A stretch of DNA of 64,000 nucleotides from Azolla caroliniana (Eukaryota; Polypodiophyta): the NCBI GenBank assembly GCA_043228905.1, contig JBHGNT010000011.1, positions 9,920,001 through 9,984,000 on the forward strand, given 5' to 3'. The notes under the pieces are model-generated. The model had not been told where the DNA came from. It saw only the letters and a program-made list of their open reading frames with translations, and ran no database searches. The translations under genes and the position numbers were made by a program. How positions within the stretch are numbered: position 1 is the stretch's first letter; every line of letters starts with the position of its first letter. Below are positions 37,190 to 47,084 of this stretch, piece by piece.

Positions 37190-40100
37190 GTGCTGATGGA
37201 AGAGCCAGCCCTCCACATCCAAGCGTCCGCCTCTTCTAGTTCGAGGGTATGCACCGCCCTCGCCACCATTAATCACTGCACCCACACCATCTTATTAGAC
37301 ACTGGTAGTAGTATATCTTCTATTAGCACCACTTTAGTACACCGGTTAGGTCTCCCCACATCCACTGCTCCTTCCATCCAAGTCCTTTTTGGCGATCACC
37401 AACATCTTTACCACTCTCACACACAAGCCCATTGCACCTTCACCTTCGGCACTATCACCTTCTCACATCACTTTTATGTCTTGCCCCACCAACTCTTCCC
37501 CCTCACCCTAGGTTGTGATTGGTTCCTCAAGCGCCGCACTGTGATTGATTTTGATGCCCACAAACTTCTTGTCCCACATGCTTCCCCTATCCCTCTTCTA
37601 CAAGATAGCTCCCCTAGCCCCCACCTTAGCCAAGTTCAGGTATCACTTAGTCCACAAGAGCGATTGGTCTCCATCCGCCAATTATTAGCCCGTTTTCCAT
37701 CACTAACCCTCCAACCCACACATGCTCCTACTGTCTCTTTCTCGGTACAACATGCCATTCGTACTGGGGAGGCCACTCCGATCCGCATGGCTACCCACCG
37801 ACGTTCCCCTCTCGACCACGATCGCATTGATGCGGCCGTCACCGACATGCTCACCAAAGGTATTATCGTTCCTTCCTCCAGCGATTGGGTTTCGGAACCC
37901 CACCTCGTCAAGAAGGATGATGGCACCTTCCGCTTTTGCATCGACTTTAGGCCTCTCAACAAAGTGACTATCCATGACCTCTACCTCCTCCCTCGCGTGG
38001 ACGACCTCTTGGATCAAATCGGTGGCTCCCGTTATTTCACCTCCCTGGACTTAGCCTCGGGATATTGGCAAATCCCCCTAAAACCTTCTGACGCCCACAA
38101 GACCGCATTCCGCACACGCCGCGGGCTATTCCAATTCACCCGCATGCCGTTCGGCCTGGCTGATGCCAGCAACACATTCCAACGCATGGCCAACTCCATT
38201 TTTGCTGCCCTTATCAACAAAGGTGTCCTCCTCGTTTATCTCGATGACATCCTTATCCACACGGCCACTTGGGAGGACCATCTACAAGCTCTCACCGAAG
38301 TCCTCGCTTGCATAACTAAGCATAACTTGCAGCTCCAATGGAAGAAGTGTCGATGGGGAAGCACCAGCCTCCGTTTTCTCGGCTTCATCATCTCTGGTGA
38401 CGGAATTCGTATGGACCTTGCAAAGGTAGCAGCCATCAACGACTACCCTCGCCCCACTTCAATCAAATCCTTGCAACGTTTTTTGGGCATGATCACCTTT
38501 TCCCTTCGCTTCATCCTAAACCTTGCCTCGGTCACTTTTCCCCTTCGCCAACTCTTGAAGAAAGGCGTGTCATTCAGTTGGGATCCTGCTTGTGAAGATA
38601 GCTTTCGTCGCCTTAAAACCATGGTCAAGGAATCGGGGTTGCTCGCCCATCCTAACTTTGACCAACCGTTCACGTTGTAGACAGACGCATCAAACCAGGG
38701 GTTAGGAGCCATCCTCTTGCAAGCCGATTGCCATGGGCAAGAGAATGCGGTCGCCTTCATTAGTCGGACTCTCACGCCGGCTGAATGCAACTACTCAACC
38801 ACTGAGAAGGAGCTACTTGCGATTGTCTTGTCTTTCCAGCGTTTTCATCCATACCTTCATGGTGGATAGGTTACGGTTGAGACTGACCACCAGCCCTTGC
38901 TTTCTCTTATCCATCGACCTCACCCCCCAGGCCGCTTGTTGAGATGGACGCTGGCACTTCAAGAGTATCAGTTTACCCTCTCCTATCGGAAAGGTGCAAC
39001 CAATTTGGTCGCTGATAGTCTCTCTCGCGCCGACTATCAGGCTGTCCAATTTCTCCCTGAGACATCCGATCTTCTGATACCATTGCCACAACTCGCTACG
39101 CTTCAACAACACGACCCCGCCATCCAACAGATAATCCATAAGTTGCGCTCCCTCCAACCGTTTCCCTCACAACGACGGTTCATGCTCCGCGATAACTTGG
39201 TATTCTTCATTCAAGCGCATCACGAGCCTTGTCTCTACATCCCTCATGCCCTACAACAAACGTATCTCCAATTTTATCACGACCACCCATTGTCGGGCCA
39301 CTTGGGTTTCCACAAGCTTCTTGAAAAATTACGTCTCAAGTATTACTGGCCCAACATGAGACACTCAGTCTCTACCTATATCAAACAATGCGCTTTGTGT
39401 CAACACATCAAACCTAGGGGCAAGCCAGCTGGAACACTCCAACCCATCACCGTCACGTCACCTTTCAAGCTGGTCGGATGGGATTTCATGGGACCTTTTC
39501 CCAAAACCTCTAGGGGCAACAGGTATATCCTTGTCATAACAGAATACCTCACACGATGGGCTGAAACTATTGCCATCCCCGACGTCACTGGCCAACAATT
39601 GCCTCCCAACTCTTGCAAAAGGTAATATTTCAACATGGTTGCCCTATCCAAATCTTATCTGATCAGGGCCGCCAGTTCCATGGGGATGTCCTCAATGCTG
39701 TGGCAACTCAACTAGGTGCCCAACAAGTGTTTACATCCCCTTACCATCCTCAAACAAATGGCCTCACTGAACGCCTCAACAAGACCCTCAAGCAAGAAAT
39801 TGCCGCTTACATCGATCCATGCCACAAAACCTGGGATCAAATCTTGCCTTTTGTCACCCATGCCTACAATACATCCGTACAAGCGTCGACACGGATCAGC
39901 CCTTTTCGAGCACTCTATGGACGCGACCCGCGGCTCCCACCAGAAACGTCCATTGACATCTGTTTGAAACCTACCAACATGGATAGTGCTACTTGGGGGC
40001 TTTATCTCCAACAAATGCTCCCCCTCCTTCGACAAGCCAACTCCTGAAATCTACAAGTCGCACAACAACGTCAAAAGCGACACTACGACGTGGGTCGAAT

Positions 40101-40344
40101 CACCCCAACGTATGCTGATGGAACCAAAGTCCTTGTTTACTTCCCGATCTGGCGGCGTGGTCTTAGTGAATCCCTCATGCACCGGTGGATCGGCCCATTC
40201 ACCGTAATTCGTGCCATCAAGTCCACGACTTACTTACTCCAACGTGATTCCAACGGTCGATTCACCTCAGCCCATGTTGCCCGTATCAAGCCATATGCTA
40301 CCCCAAGCCTGTCTTCTAACACCCCTCCTTCTCTCATAGCGTAA
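37190..40344 (+). pseudogene. Gypsy-2 pol: protease, RT, RNase H, integrase
   Basis: 37190-38680 holds protease LLDTGSSISSIS and RT (FGLADASNTFQRMANSIF, VYLDDILIHT). RNase H ([25 protein letters not shown]) follows after a TAG at 38678-38680 and is itself cut by a TAG near 38866. Integrase: GHLGFHKLLEKLRLKYYWPN, CALCQH, WDFMGPFPK, and after a frameshift near 39590 ILSDQGRQF and NGLTERLNKTLKQEI. The C-terminus ends HRWIGPFTVIRAI...HVARIKPY with a TGA at 40045-40047 upstream. No chromodomain is present, unlike Gypsy-1, so the two are different lineages. Confidence 0.88.
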
Positions 40345-41936
40345 CAGTCCTTCTTTTTTTGAGGGGGGAAATGTGGTGTCCCTTTCATGCAAGAGCATGC
40401 ATTTGAACACACCACTCTTTTAGCCACTTCCGTTTAGCACATCACCCATTTTAGCCCACCCTTTAGCACACCATTTTGGGACACGTGTAGCTCTAGGCCG
40501 TCCCAAAATGGGTTCTTTGTATCTTCTATATATTGAATGATAAGTATGAAGCTAGCTAGGCTGGTTTGGTTTCCTTTTATGTGCATTTCACAATATGTAG
40601 AGCTTGTATAATAATATCTGATGTCCTATTGCTTCTATTAGAAACCGTGTCGAGGCAAGAAACAAGGAGAAGTTAAGGATATACACGATTTCCCTACATC
40701 CTTCCCTGCACATCTTGAGCGAGCCAGAAAAGAAAAGGATCGTCGCTTAGTCAAGGCGTATGAAATGGAGGAAGATGGCTCCTTTAAAAAATTTAGCCAC
40801 AAAAAAGATATTACGAGAGATCTTTACTACAATGTGGTTTGCGGTGATGTCGTCGACTTGATCCAAAAGGTGCCAAAGAAGGAATATACGCTAATGATTG
40901 CAGATATTCCTTACGGATTTCGAATGGCTGGGTCATCATACGACGATGAACCGTTTAGGTTTAAACAATTGGAGAAGATGGTCAAGGATTTCGCTGAGCT
41001 AACGACTGCATCCTTGTGGCGAATAGTTGTCTTTCATAGTATGGACCAAGGATACTCGGTAGCTCAAGCTTTGAGATCTCGTTGCCATGGCATCGAGAAC
41101 CTTGCATGGTAAGGATTATTTATAGGCGTCTTTCACTATATTGCATTTTTTAAGGTTGTTCAATCTATTCTTAACTCGATGTATTATTTTTTATAGGATC
41201 AAGACCAATGTAAATAGAGGGCCAACTTTTCGGTTCATTAATGCCATTGAATACATCACGGTTGGCTACTTCAATGAAATTAAGAAATAGAGAATCAAGG
41301 AGCATTCTAATGAAGTGGGAGGTTCAAATCTGTTGGTATATCCAGTAGTGACACGGAAATTGCGACATGTCACCACGACAGAACGGGGACTTGTCAACCC
41401 ATATCAAAAACCTCAACGACTTATGATGCGCTTGATCGAGATGTTTTCTATCGAAGGAGACTGGATATTAGATCTCTTTTCTGGCACAGGTATTCCTCGA
41501 ACTAGGGTAACGATCTTGAGATAACCAATCCCGAATCTTTTTTGTTTGACAACTAAATCTTCTTGTTACTTACATCACAAGAACGACGTCTGCATGTGCA
41601 TTGAAGCTCTTTAGAAATACAGTTGCATTGGAGAAGGACGAGGACCAGGTTATATTTATTAATATGCGGATTAAGGCTTTGTGGGAGTGCCCAGACCAGG
41701 ATGAGGAGGTCGGTGCAAAGAACCTCACTAATACAGAAAGGTTTCAACCTGCTTTGCGAGAGCCTATTCCTCCGTTAGCCGGCGAACCGGGGGAGCTAAT
41801 AGAGCTTGATGATGAGCTTATAGAAGATATTTCGTTGGCTCGGCTAACAGGGGAAGCCAATGCACGTATAGCCGAAGAGAGTTCTAAACAAGATGATGAA
41901 GAAAATGACGTTGATGAATTGATTGCTATATAATAG

Positions 41937-42311
41937 ACTCTATGAAGAAAATGACATTGACGATTTGTTAGGATTTCACATTATTAATACAAATTTTGGG
42001 TTTTACCCAGTGGTTTCTATTCTTTATAATCTTCTATATGTTTCAATTTTATTTTTATATACTTGGTTAGTAGATTTATGACATTGGTTTCACCGGGTGC
42101 ATAGCTGACTACCAAATTTATGGAGAAACATGAATTAGTTTAAATTGAGGCTGATTTTGGTCCAAGCTAACCTTAACAGAACATGGCCCTACAATTGTTG
42201 CCATGACTATCCATGTTGTTATTATGGATCTTTGTCTTCTATTGTTAAAACTATTATGTTTCTATTCCATTGCTGCTTAGATTGTGTAGTGTGTTGATAA
42301 TGGTTCCAGTT
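41937..42311. other. Inner right flank of candidate DNA transposon
   Basis: Non-coding AT-rich sequence after the methyltransferase reading frame. Nothing recognised. Confidence 0.5.
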
Positions 42312-43043
42312 GCGTTATCGTTCGGAGTTTGATCCTGTGTGAATCACCTAAGCAATAGAGCAGATCAATTTTAAATACAGGTATGAAAGCCTAATAGGTT
42401 TGTTATTTCCACGACATTTTCCTAAAGTTCACTGCCTTACATTGTCCACAATTATATACATATGGTTTGATCCCATATGAACAAATTGAGGAATAGATTA
42501 GATCAACTTTAAATACAAGTATTGAATACTTTAATAAGTTAGTTATTCCAATCACTTATCCTAATGTGCACTATCCTACATTTTCCATAATTACATACAT
42601 GCATGTATGGGTCAAAGTATAAATTATAACTCATTTTATTAGTATGGATACAAGTACACCTGATATTTTTGTAAAACTTAACTAATTAATATCAGGTGTA
42701 CTTGTATCCATACTAATAAAATGAGTTATAATTTATACTTTGACCCATACGTGCATGTATGTAATTATGGAAAATGTAGGATAGTGCACATTAGGATAAG
42801 TGATTGGAATAACTAACTTATTAAAGTATTCAATACTTGTATTTAAAGTTGATCTAATCTATTCCTGAATTTGTTCATATGGGATCAAACCATATGTATA
42901 TAATTGTGGACAATGTAAGGCAGTGAACTTTAGGAAAATGTCGTGGAAATAACAAACCTATTAGGCTTTCATACCTGTATTTAAAATTGATCTGCTCTAT
43001 TGCTTAGGTGATTCACACAGGATCAAACTCCGAACGATAACAC
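42312..43043. repeat. Giant near-perfect palindrome
   Basis: Left arm 42312-42667 and right arm 42688-43043, about 356 bp each, with a spacer of only about 20 bp. By eye the arms differ at only three or so positions (for example a single change in the acatgcatgtatgggtc word). No coding frame is present. A transcript would fold into one long hairpin. No terminal motif or target duplication was found that would make it a separate MITE. Confidence 0.93.
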
Positions 43044-43139
43044 TATCATGTATTTTTATATTTGCAAATTCTCATCAAGTTGAGCAACATGTGATACTAG
43101 TGCATCCAATTTTTGTAGAGAGGGTGTATTTGCTTCGTT

Positions 43140-43260
43140 TTAAGAAGGTTCTACAAGTGGAATGCGCAATCCTTCCACTTGTGAACGCGAATGTGTTATA
43201 TTCTAGAATTATCCTGTGGTATATTCTAAACTAGTATATTCTCGAGTATATTCTAGAGAT
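43140..43260 (-). repeat. Right inverted repeat of candidate DNA transposon
   Basis: On the plus strand reads aatgcgcaatccttccactt then gtgaacgcgaatgtgtta, the reverse complement of the left copy near 25575-25612. A local palindrome (ttctacaagtggaa ... ttccacttgtgaac) sits in it, and tctagaatatac-like words repeat outside it. Boundaries are not fixed. Confidence 0.45.
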
Positions 43261-43509
43261 ATTCAATCTCGGAAATTGTATAAATACTTGTAACATCCTT
43301 GGTCCCTTTCAAGGGATTCAACACCAGTCATTGACACATCAATCTAGTATTTTCGTAAATTCGTCTCATCTTTGTCTCCTTGATCTTTATTTCTGTCGTC
43401 ATGCCTTCATGTCCCTCACAACATCTAGAGTTCCTAGCCTCGTCACATCTAACTCCAAGTTCATCCGTCGCTCGCAGCCCCATCATCTGTGCTCCGTCCT
43501 AGTCCGCGC

Positions 43510-43740
43510 TTGGTGTGTCCGTGACAATGGGAATCACATGGGTTATGTGGAATCATCTAGCAACCCCTAAGCGCTTGGGGGGAGCTAGAATATTGGACTT
43601 GTCTATGCATGTGATGACTTGTAGATTTTCATTATTACAAGACATGTGTTCAGACTCACAACCATGGATATCTATTGTTCAATATTTCATTGAGAACAAG
43701 GGATTAACAAAGGAGAGGACAACAGAGAGAGAGAAAGAGC
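43510..43740 (+). pseudogene. LINE RT C-terminal fragment
   Basis: A frame of about 70 aa includes WVMWNHLATPKRLGGARILD then LSMHVMTCRFSLLQDM, resembling the segment after the RT in plant LINEs, where a W..l..PK..GG motif is typical. It is short, isolated and without other LINE parts. Confidence is limited. Confidence 0.4.
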
Positions 43741-43744
43741 CCAG

Positions 43745-43905
43745 ATAGATGTAGCTTATTTGGTAAGGTTGCCCAAGGGAGACCCACCCACCGATATCTA
43801 TGGAGTAATAGAGAGGTGAGAAAATTGGGGTTCGAACCCAACATATAGTGATAATAATGTAAATGACTTACCAGTATGGTAAGCTAATTGCGATAAAAAA
43901 AGTCA
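43745..43905 (+). repeat. tRNA-derived SINE, copy 1
   Basis: A box tagcttatttgg (43752-43763) and B box GGTTCGAACC (43829-43838) are followed by a tail ending taccagtatggtaagctaat then tgcgataaaaaa. The tail matches the SINE at 54.46-54.65 kb (aagctaattgcaata), indicating one family. Confidence 0.55.
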
Positions 43906-44263
43906 GTTAGGCGCATGAAAGACTTTCACTATCATGAAATTCAAACTTTACAAGTACATGTATCTAAGATATAGTTTAGGGTTAAGTCAACACATTTGGC
44001 TGTTTAAATAAATAAGCCCAGACAATATGTATGCGTCGATTAATACACCCTACCATTTAACAACCCCCACTCAAATGACAATGACAATAACAATGAATAA
44101 TGTGGCTATTGCAAGTAATATGACATTACACATGGGGATCGTGCATATTGAGATCCAATGCAATTTCAGTTGAGAACTTATTGAGATGAGAAATTGAAAT
44201 TGGAGGCCCACCCTTGATTGGAAAACTATTCATTGGTGCTTGAGCATATTAAGTTATTTTGAA
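43906..44263. other. Intergenic, nothing recognised
   Basis: Short AT-rich spacer between the SINE and Copia element 2. No motif seen. Confidence 0.5.
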
Positions 44264-44268
44264 GTGTT

Positions 44269-44724
44269 TGTTGAGAGACAAGCTCAACATCGGCCGGATC
44301 GGCCGAAGAAGCCGAGGACCGGATCGGTTGGGACCGATTGGTTAGGCCGAATGTGTAAACCGGTATGCAGACCGGTGCGTAGGTAGGGCCGGATCGGTGC
44401 GTAAACTGGGAGGCCGTTAGGAAAGATATTCCCTGAGGAATATATTTGGGAGTTAGTGTAGGAGCTCTTAATGAGCATTGAAGTACTGTCAGTACTTCGG
44501 TCAGTCCTTCTAGGACTTGTATAAAAGTGTTCATTGAACACACATATGTATAGAGTGGTGAATAGGGATTGAGTACTTTTTTTGAATATAGTTCTTGTGT
44601 TTTTCTCTCTCTCACTCTCTTTGTCTCTCCCGCGTATACTGCGTAAGCTCAAGCTCTCCATTAAACCTGAGTTTTCTTCCTTCTGTTCGGTCTTCATACT
44701 TGCTTCCGCACGTTACTTTTTACA
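44269..44724 (+). repeat. Copia-2 5' LTR
   Basis: 456 bp. Differs from the 3' LTR mainly by about 25 extra bases near 44295-44320 (cggccgaagaagccgaggac and flanking), plus scattered substitutions. It contains aatatatttggg and a CT-rich leader before the primer site. Confidence 0.9.
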
Positions 44725-44796
44725 TGGTATCAGAGCGCGAGGGTTGAGAACCTCTCTGCAGCCGACACAGCTTGACGAAGAAGAACAAGAAGAACG

Positions 44797-45627
44797 ATGG
44801 ATAGAGGCATGGCGAGCTCGCTTCCAACAGAGAAGCTCGACAGAACCAACTACGCGTCTTGGTCCTACAAGATGCACCAGTACCTGCTCGGGCACGGCTA
44901 CTGGAGTTATGTCGAAGGAGCTAATGACGCGGCACCCGAATCGACACACAGAGACTTCCCGTCATGGGAGCAATCGGCGAGCAGGGTATTATACTGCTTC
45001 GCATCATGTGTGGGCGAACAACTATTGAGCTATGTTTGGGATGCAAAGACGCCGAAGGGTGCGTGGGAAAATCTGAAGAAGATTTTTGCCGCGAGCACCA
45101 TAGCCAGGAAGCTTCAGCTCCGACAGGAGTTGAGCAACCTACGACAACGCGACTTGTCGGTGGCGGACTATACCTCAAAGATCAAGGATATCTGCGACTC
45201 CCTCGCCTCCATAGAGGTGAACATCGAGGAGAGCGAGATGGTCCAGATCTGTCTCGGAGGTTTGGCGTCGAAGTTCGGAGCGTTCCGATCGGCTGTGTGT
45301 ACCCGGGAGAATATGTCGTCCTTTTTCGACTTATAGTCAATGCTCATGGTAGAGGAGAACCACGCGGGTGCGTCTACAAGCACGCACACCGACAACAGAA
45401 TGCTGTACACGGAGGGAGATAGGCCCCGTGGACGTGGAGGACGAGGCGAGTCAGCGCGCAATGGAGGCGGCCGACGAGATCAAGGAAGAAGGCACCGAAG
45501 TGATGCTGACAGCAACTCCGGACCCTCCGGAAACAGGGGGAGTCGAAGCGATGAGAACCGGCAAGGGAAGGCCATCGCAGAGTGTTGGTATTGTGGCAAG
45601 AAAGGCCACAGGGAAAGTGAGTGCTAG
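44797..45627 (+). pseudogene. Copia-2 gag
   Basis: Starts MDRGMASSLPTEKLDRTNYA. Typical gag helices (YASWSYKMHQYLLGHGYW, LRQELSNLRQRDLSVADYTS, ICLGGLASKFGAF). A TAG at 45334-45336 interrupts, then an Arg/Gly-rich linker and a CCHC knuckle CWYCGKKGHRESEC follow, ending at another TAG (45625-45627). Confidence 0.88.
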
Positions 45628-47084
45628 AAGAAGCGCGCCGATTCTGAGAGAACCGGTTCCGGAAACGGCTCAGGACTTTCCGACAAGGTAAATCGGCAGC
45701 GATCGCACTACACCGAAGACTCCGGGAGAGCCGGAGAAGGGTCTGCCTTCGTTACGAGACACGAAGCAAACTCAATGAAACGGACCACCCCGAGATCGGA
45801 CGAGGTGTGGTACGTAGACTCCGGCGCGTCAAACCACATGACGAGCCATAAGGAGTGGTTCTTGTACCTTGAAAAATCGATACAACCTGGAGTAGTCGCA
45901 ACTGGAGACGACACTCTGCATCCGATCGCGAATGTCAGAGAAGTTCCCCTTAGCCATGTCGGGCAGAAAGGGAAACTCATGAATGTGCTGCACGTTCCGA
46001 CAATCACGAAGAACTTGGTCTCGGTCGGACAGATCGTCGACCAAGGGATGGAGGTTCAATTTACACACCTCAGGTGCTTCATTGAGGAAGAAGGCCGTGT
46101 GATTGCGCAAGGGCGCAGAGACGAGAGGATGTTCATCCTCGATTCCACTGACGGCGGCACCGCAATGTTCGCGAAGGGACAAAAATCTGAGTTGGACATC
46201 AACTTGTGGTACAAGCGGATAGGCCACGTCAACTACCAGCGACTTCAAGATCTGCAATCGAAACAGGTAGTGTTCGGATTGCCCAAATTTAGTGGCCAAA
46301 AGGCACATATTTGTGAAGCCTGCTAGCTCGGGAAGCAACACCGACTTCCTTTCCCCAACGAGCGAAACCGGAGCCGGAACAAGCTCGACCTTATACACTC
46401 CGATGTATGGGGGCCGACAAAAAATGTAGTCTTGGCGGGAGCCGATATTTCGTCTCCTTCATCGACGACCACATGCGGCACACGTGGATCTACCTCATTG
46501 AGAGGAAGAGCGAAGTCTTCGACTGTTTCCGGGACCTCAAAGGGTTCGTGGAAACGGAAACGGGACGAAAGATCAAGTGCCTGCGGTTGGATGGCGGGAA
46601 AGAGTACTTTTCTAGTCAATTCAACGGTTATCTACAACAAATGGGAATTCGGCGCGAATTCAGTTGTAGATACACGCCGGAGCAGAACGGCGTGACCGTG
46701 AGGAAGAATCGGTCACTTGTGGAAGCGGCACGGGCAATGCTGGAGGAGAAGAGCTTGCCCAAGTTCTACTGGGCCGAGGCGGTAAGGACCGCGGTATACA
46801 TCCAGAACCGGATTGGAGACAAAGTGTCGGCGCACGAGCTATATTTCGGAACGAAGCCGAACTTGCGACACTTGAGGGTGTTCGGTAGCATTGCGTATGT
46901 GCATGTACCGAAGGAGAAAAGGAGGAAGCTGGACGCAAAGGCCGAGAAATGCATCTTGGTCGGTTACTTCGACGAGCAGAAGGGTTATAAGTGCTATAAC
47001 CCTCGCACCAAACAAGCGCGTGTTAGCCACGACGTTGTGGTTGACGAGTCCGCGTCCTGGTACCAGCCCCCGACTCCAATCTGA
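45628..47084 (+). pseudogene. Copia-2 protease and integrase region
   Basis: The same frame as gag continues with the protease (VWYVDSGASNHMTSH) and the integrase zinc region (WYKRIGHVNYQRLQDL ... CEAC). A TAG lies at 46324-46326. After a frameshift near 46424 the integrase core follows (YFVSFIDDHMRHTWIYLIER, LRLDGGKEYFSSQF, YTPEQNGVTVRKNRSLVEAA) and then the GTKPNLRHLRVFGSIAYVHV tail. Another frame change falls near 47080. Confidence 0.88.

Larger units (their letters stand above)
35941..40596 (+). mobile_element. Compact Ty3/Gypsy retrotransposon (Gypsy-2) inside a methyltransferase intron
   Basis: LTRs 35945-36164 and 40372-40592 (about 220 bp, TGTGGTG...TTCACA) are flanked by ATAT on both sides (35941-35944 and 40593-40596), a short target duplication. 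The polypurine tract gaggggggaaa precedes the 3' LTR. The primer site after the 5' LTR reads TGGTAGAGAAGCGGGC, not the initiator-Met type. The LTRs differ at roughly 3 percent plus small indels, older than Gypsy-1. It lies in the intron whose donor is at 35907 and acceptor ends at 40641. Confidence 0.88.
34680..41936 (+). pseudogene. ParB-like domain plus beta-class DNA methyltransferase gene, intron-containing, broken
   Basis: Exons seen: about 34680-35691, 35768-35906, 40642-41108, 41197-41489 and about 41583-41936. The first in-frame ATG is 34794, but coding similarity seems to start earlier (SENEEEDNK), so the true start is unclear. Domains: ParB/sulfiredoxin-like region (MHVPNLKKKM ... 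YFVIGGSHSAEA); a helical middle (WDHNNDNDYRQKMSSIERI); then CGDVVDLI, ADIPYGF (motif IV, DPPY variant), HSMDQGYSVAQAL, NPYQKPQRLMMRLIEMF (motif X region) and ILDLFSGTG (motif I). Motif IV before motif I is the beta-class order of amino-methyltransferases (N6A or N4C). Damage: frameshift near 35085, stops at 35477-35479, 35805-35807 and 41288-41290, and a poor last splice junction. Related ParB-methyltransferase fusions are known in bacteria and phages. Confidence 0.65.

Noticed and set aside
42312-43043. microRNA precursor
   Set aside because: Arms of 356 bp with near-perfect pairing are far too long and too well paired for a typical plant MIRNA hairpin.
43740-43840. Functional tRNA gene
   Set aside because: A and B boxes are present but about 77 bases apart and no cloverleaf or acceptor stem can be formed. 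Called a SINE.
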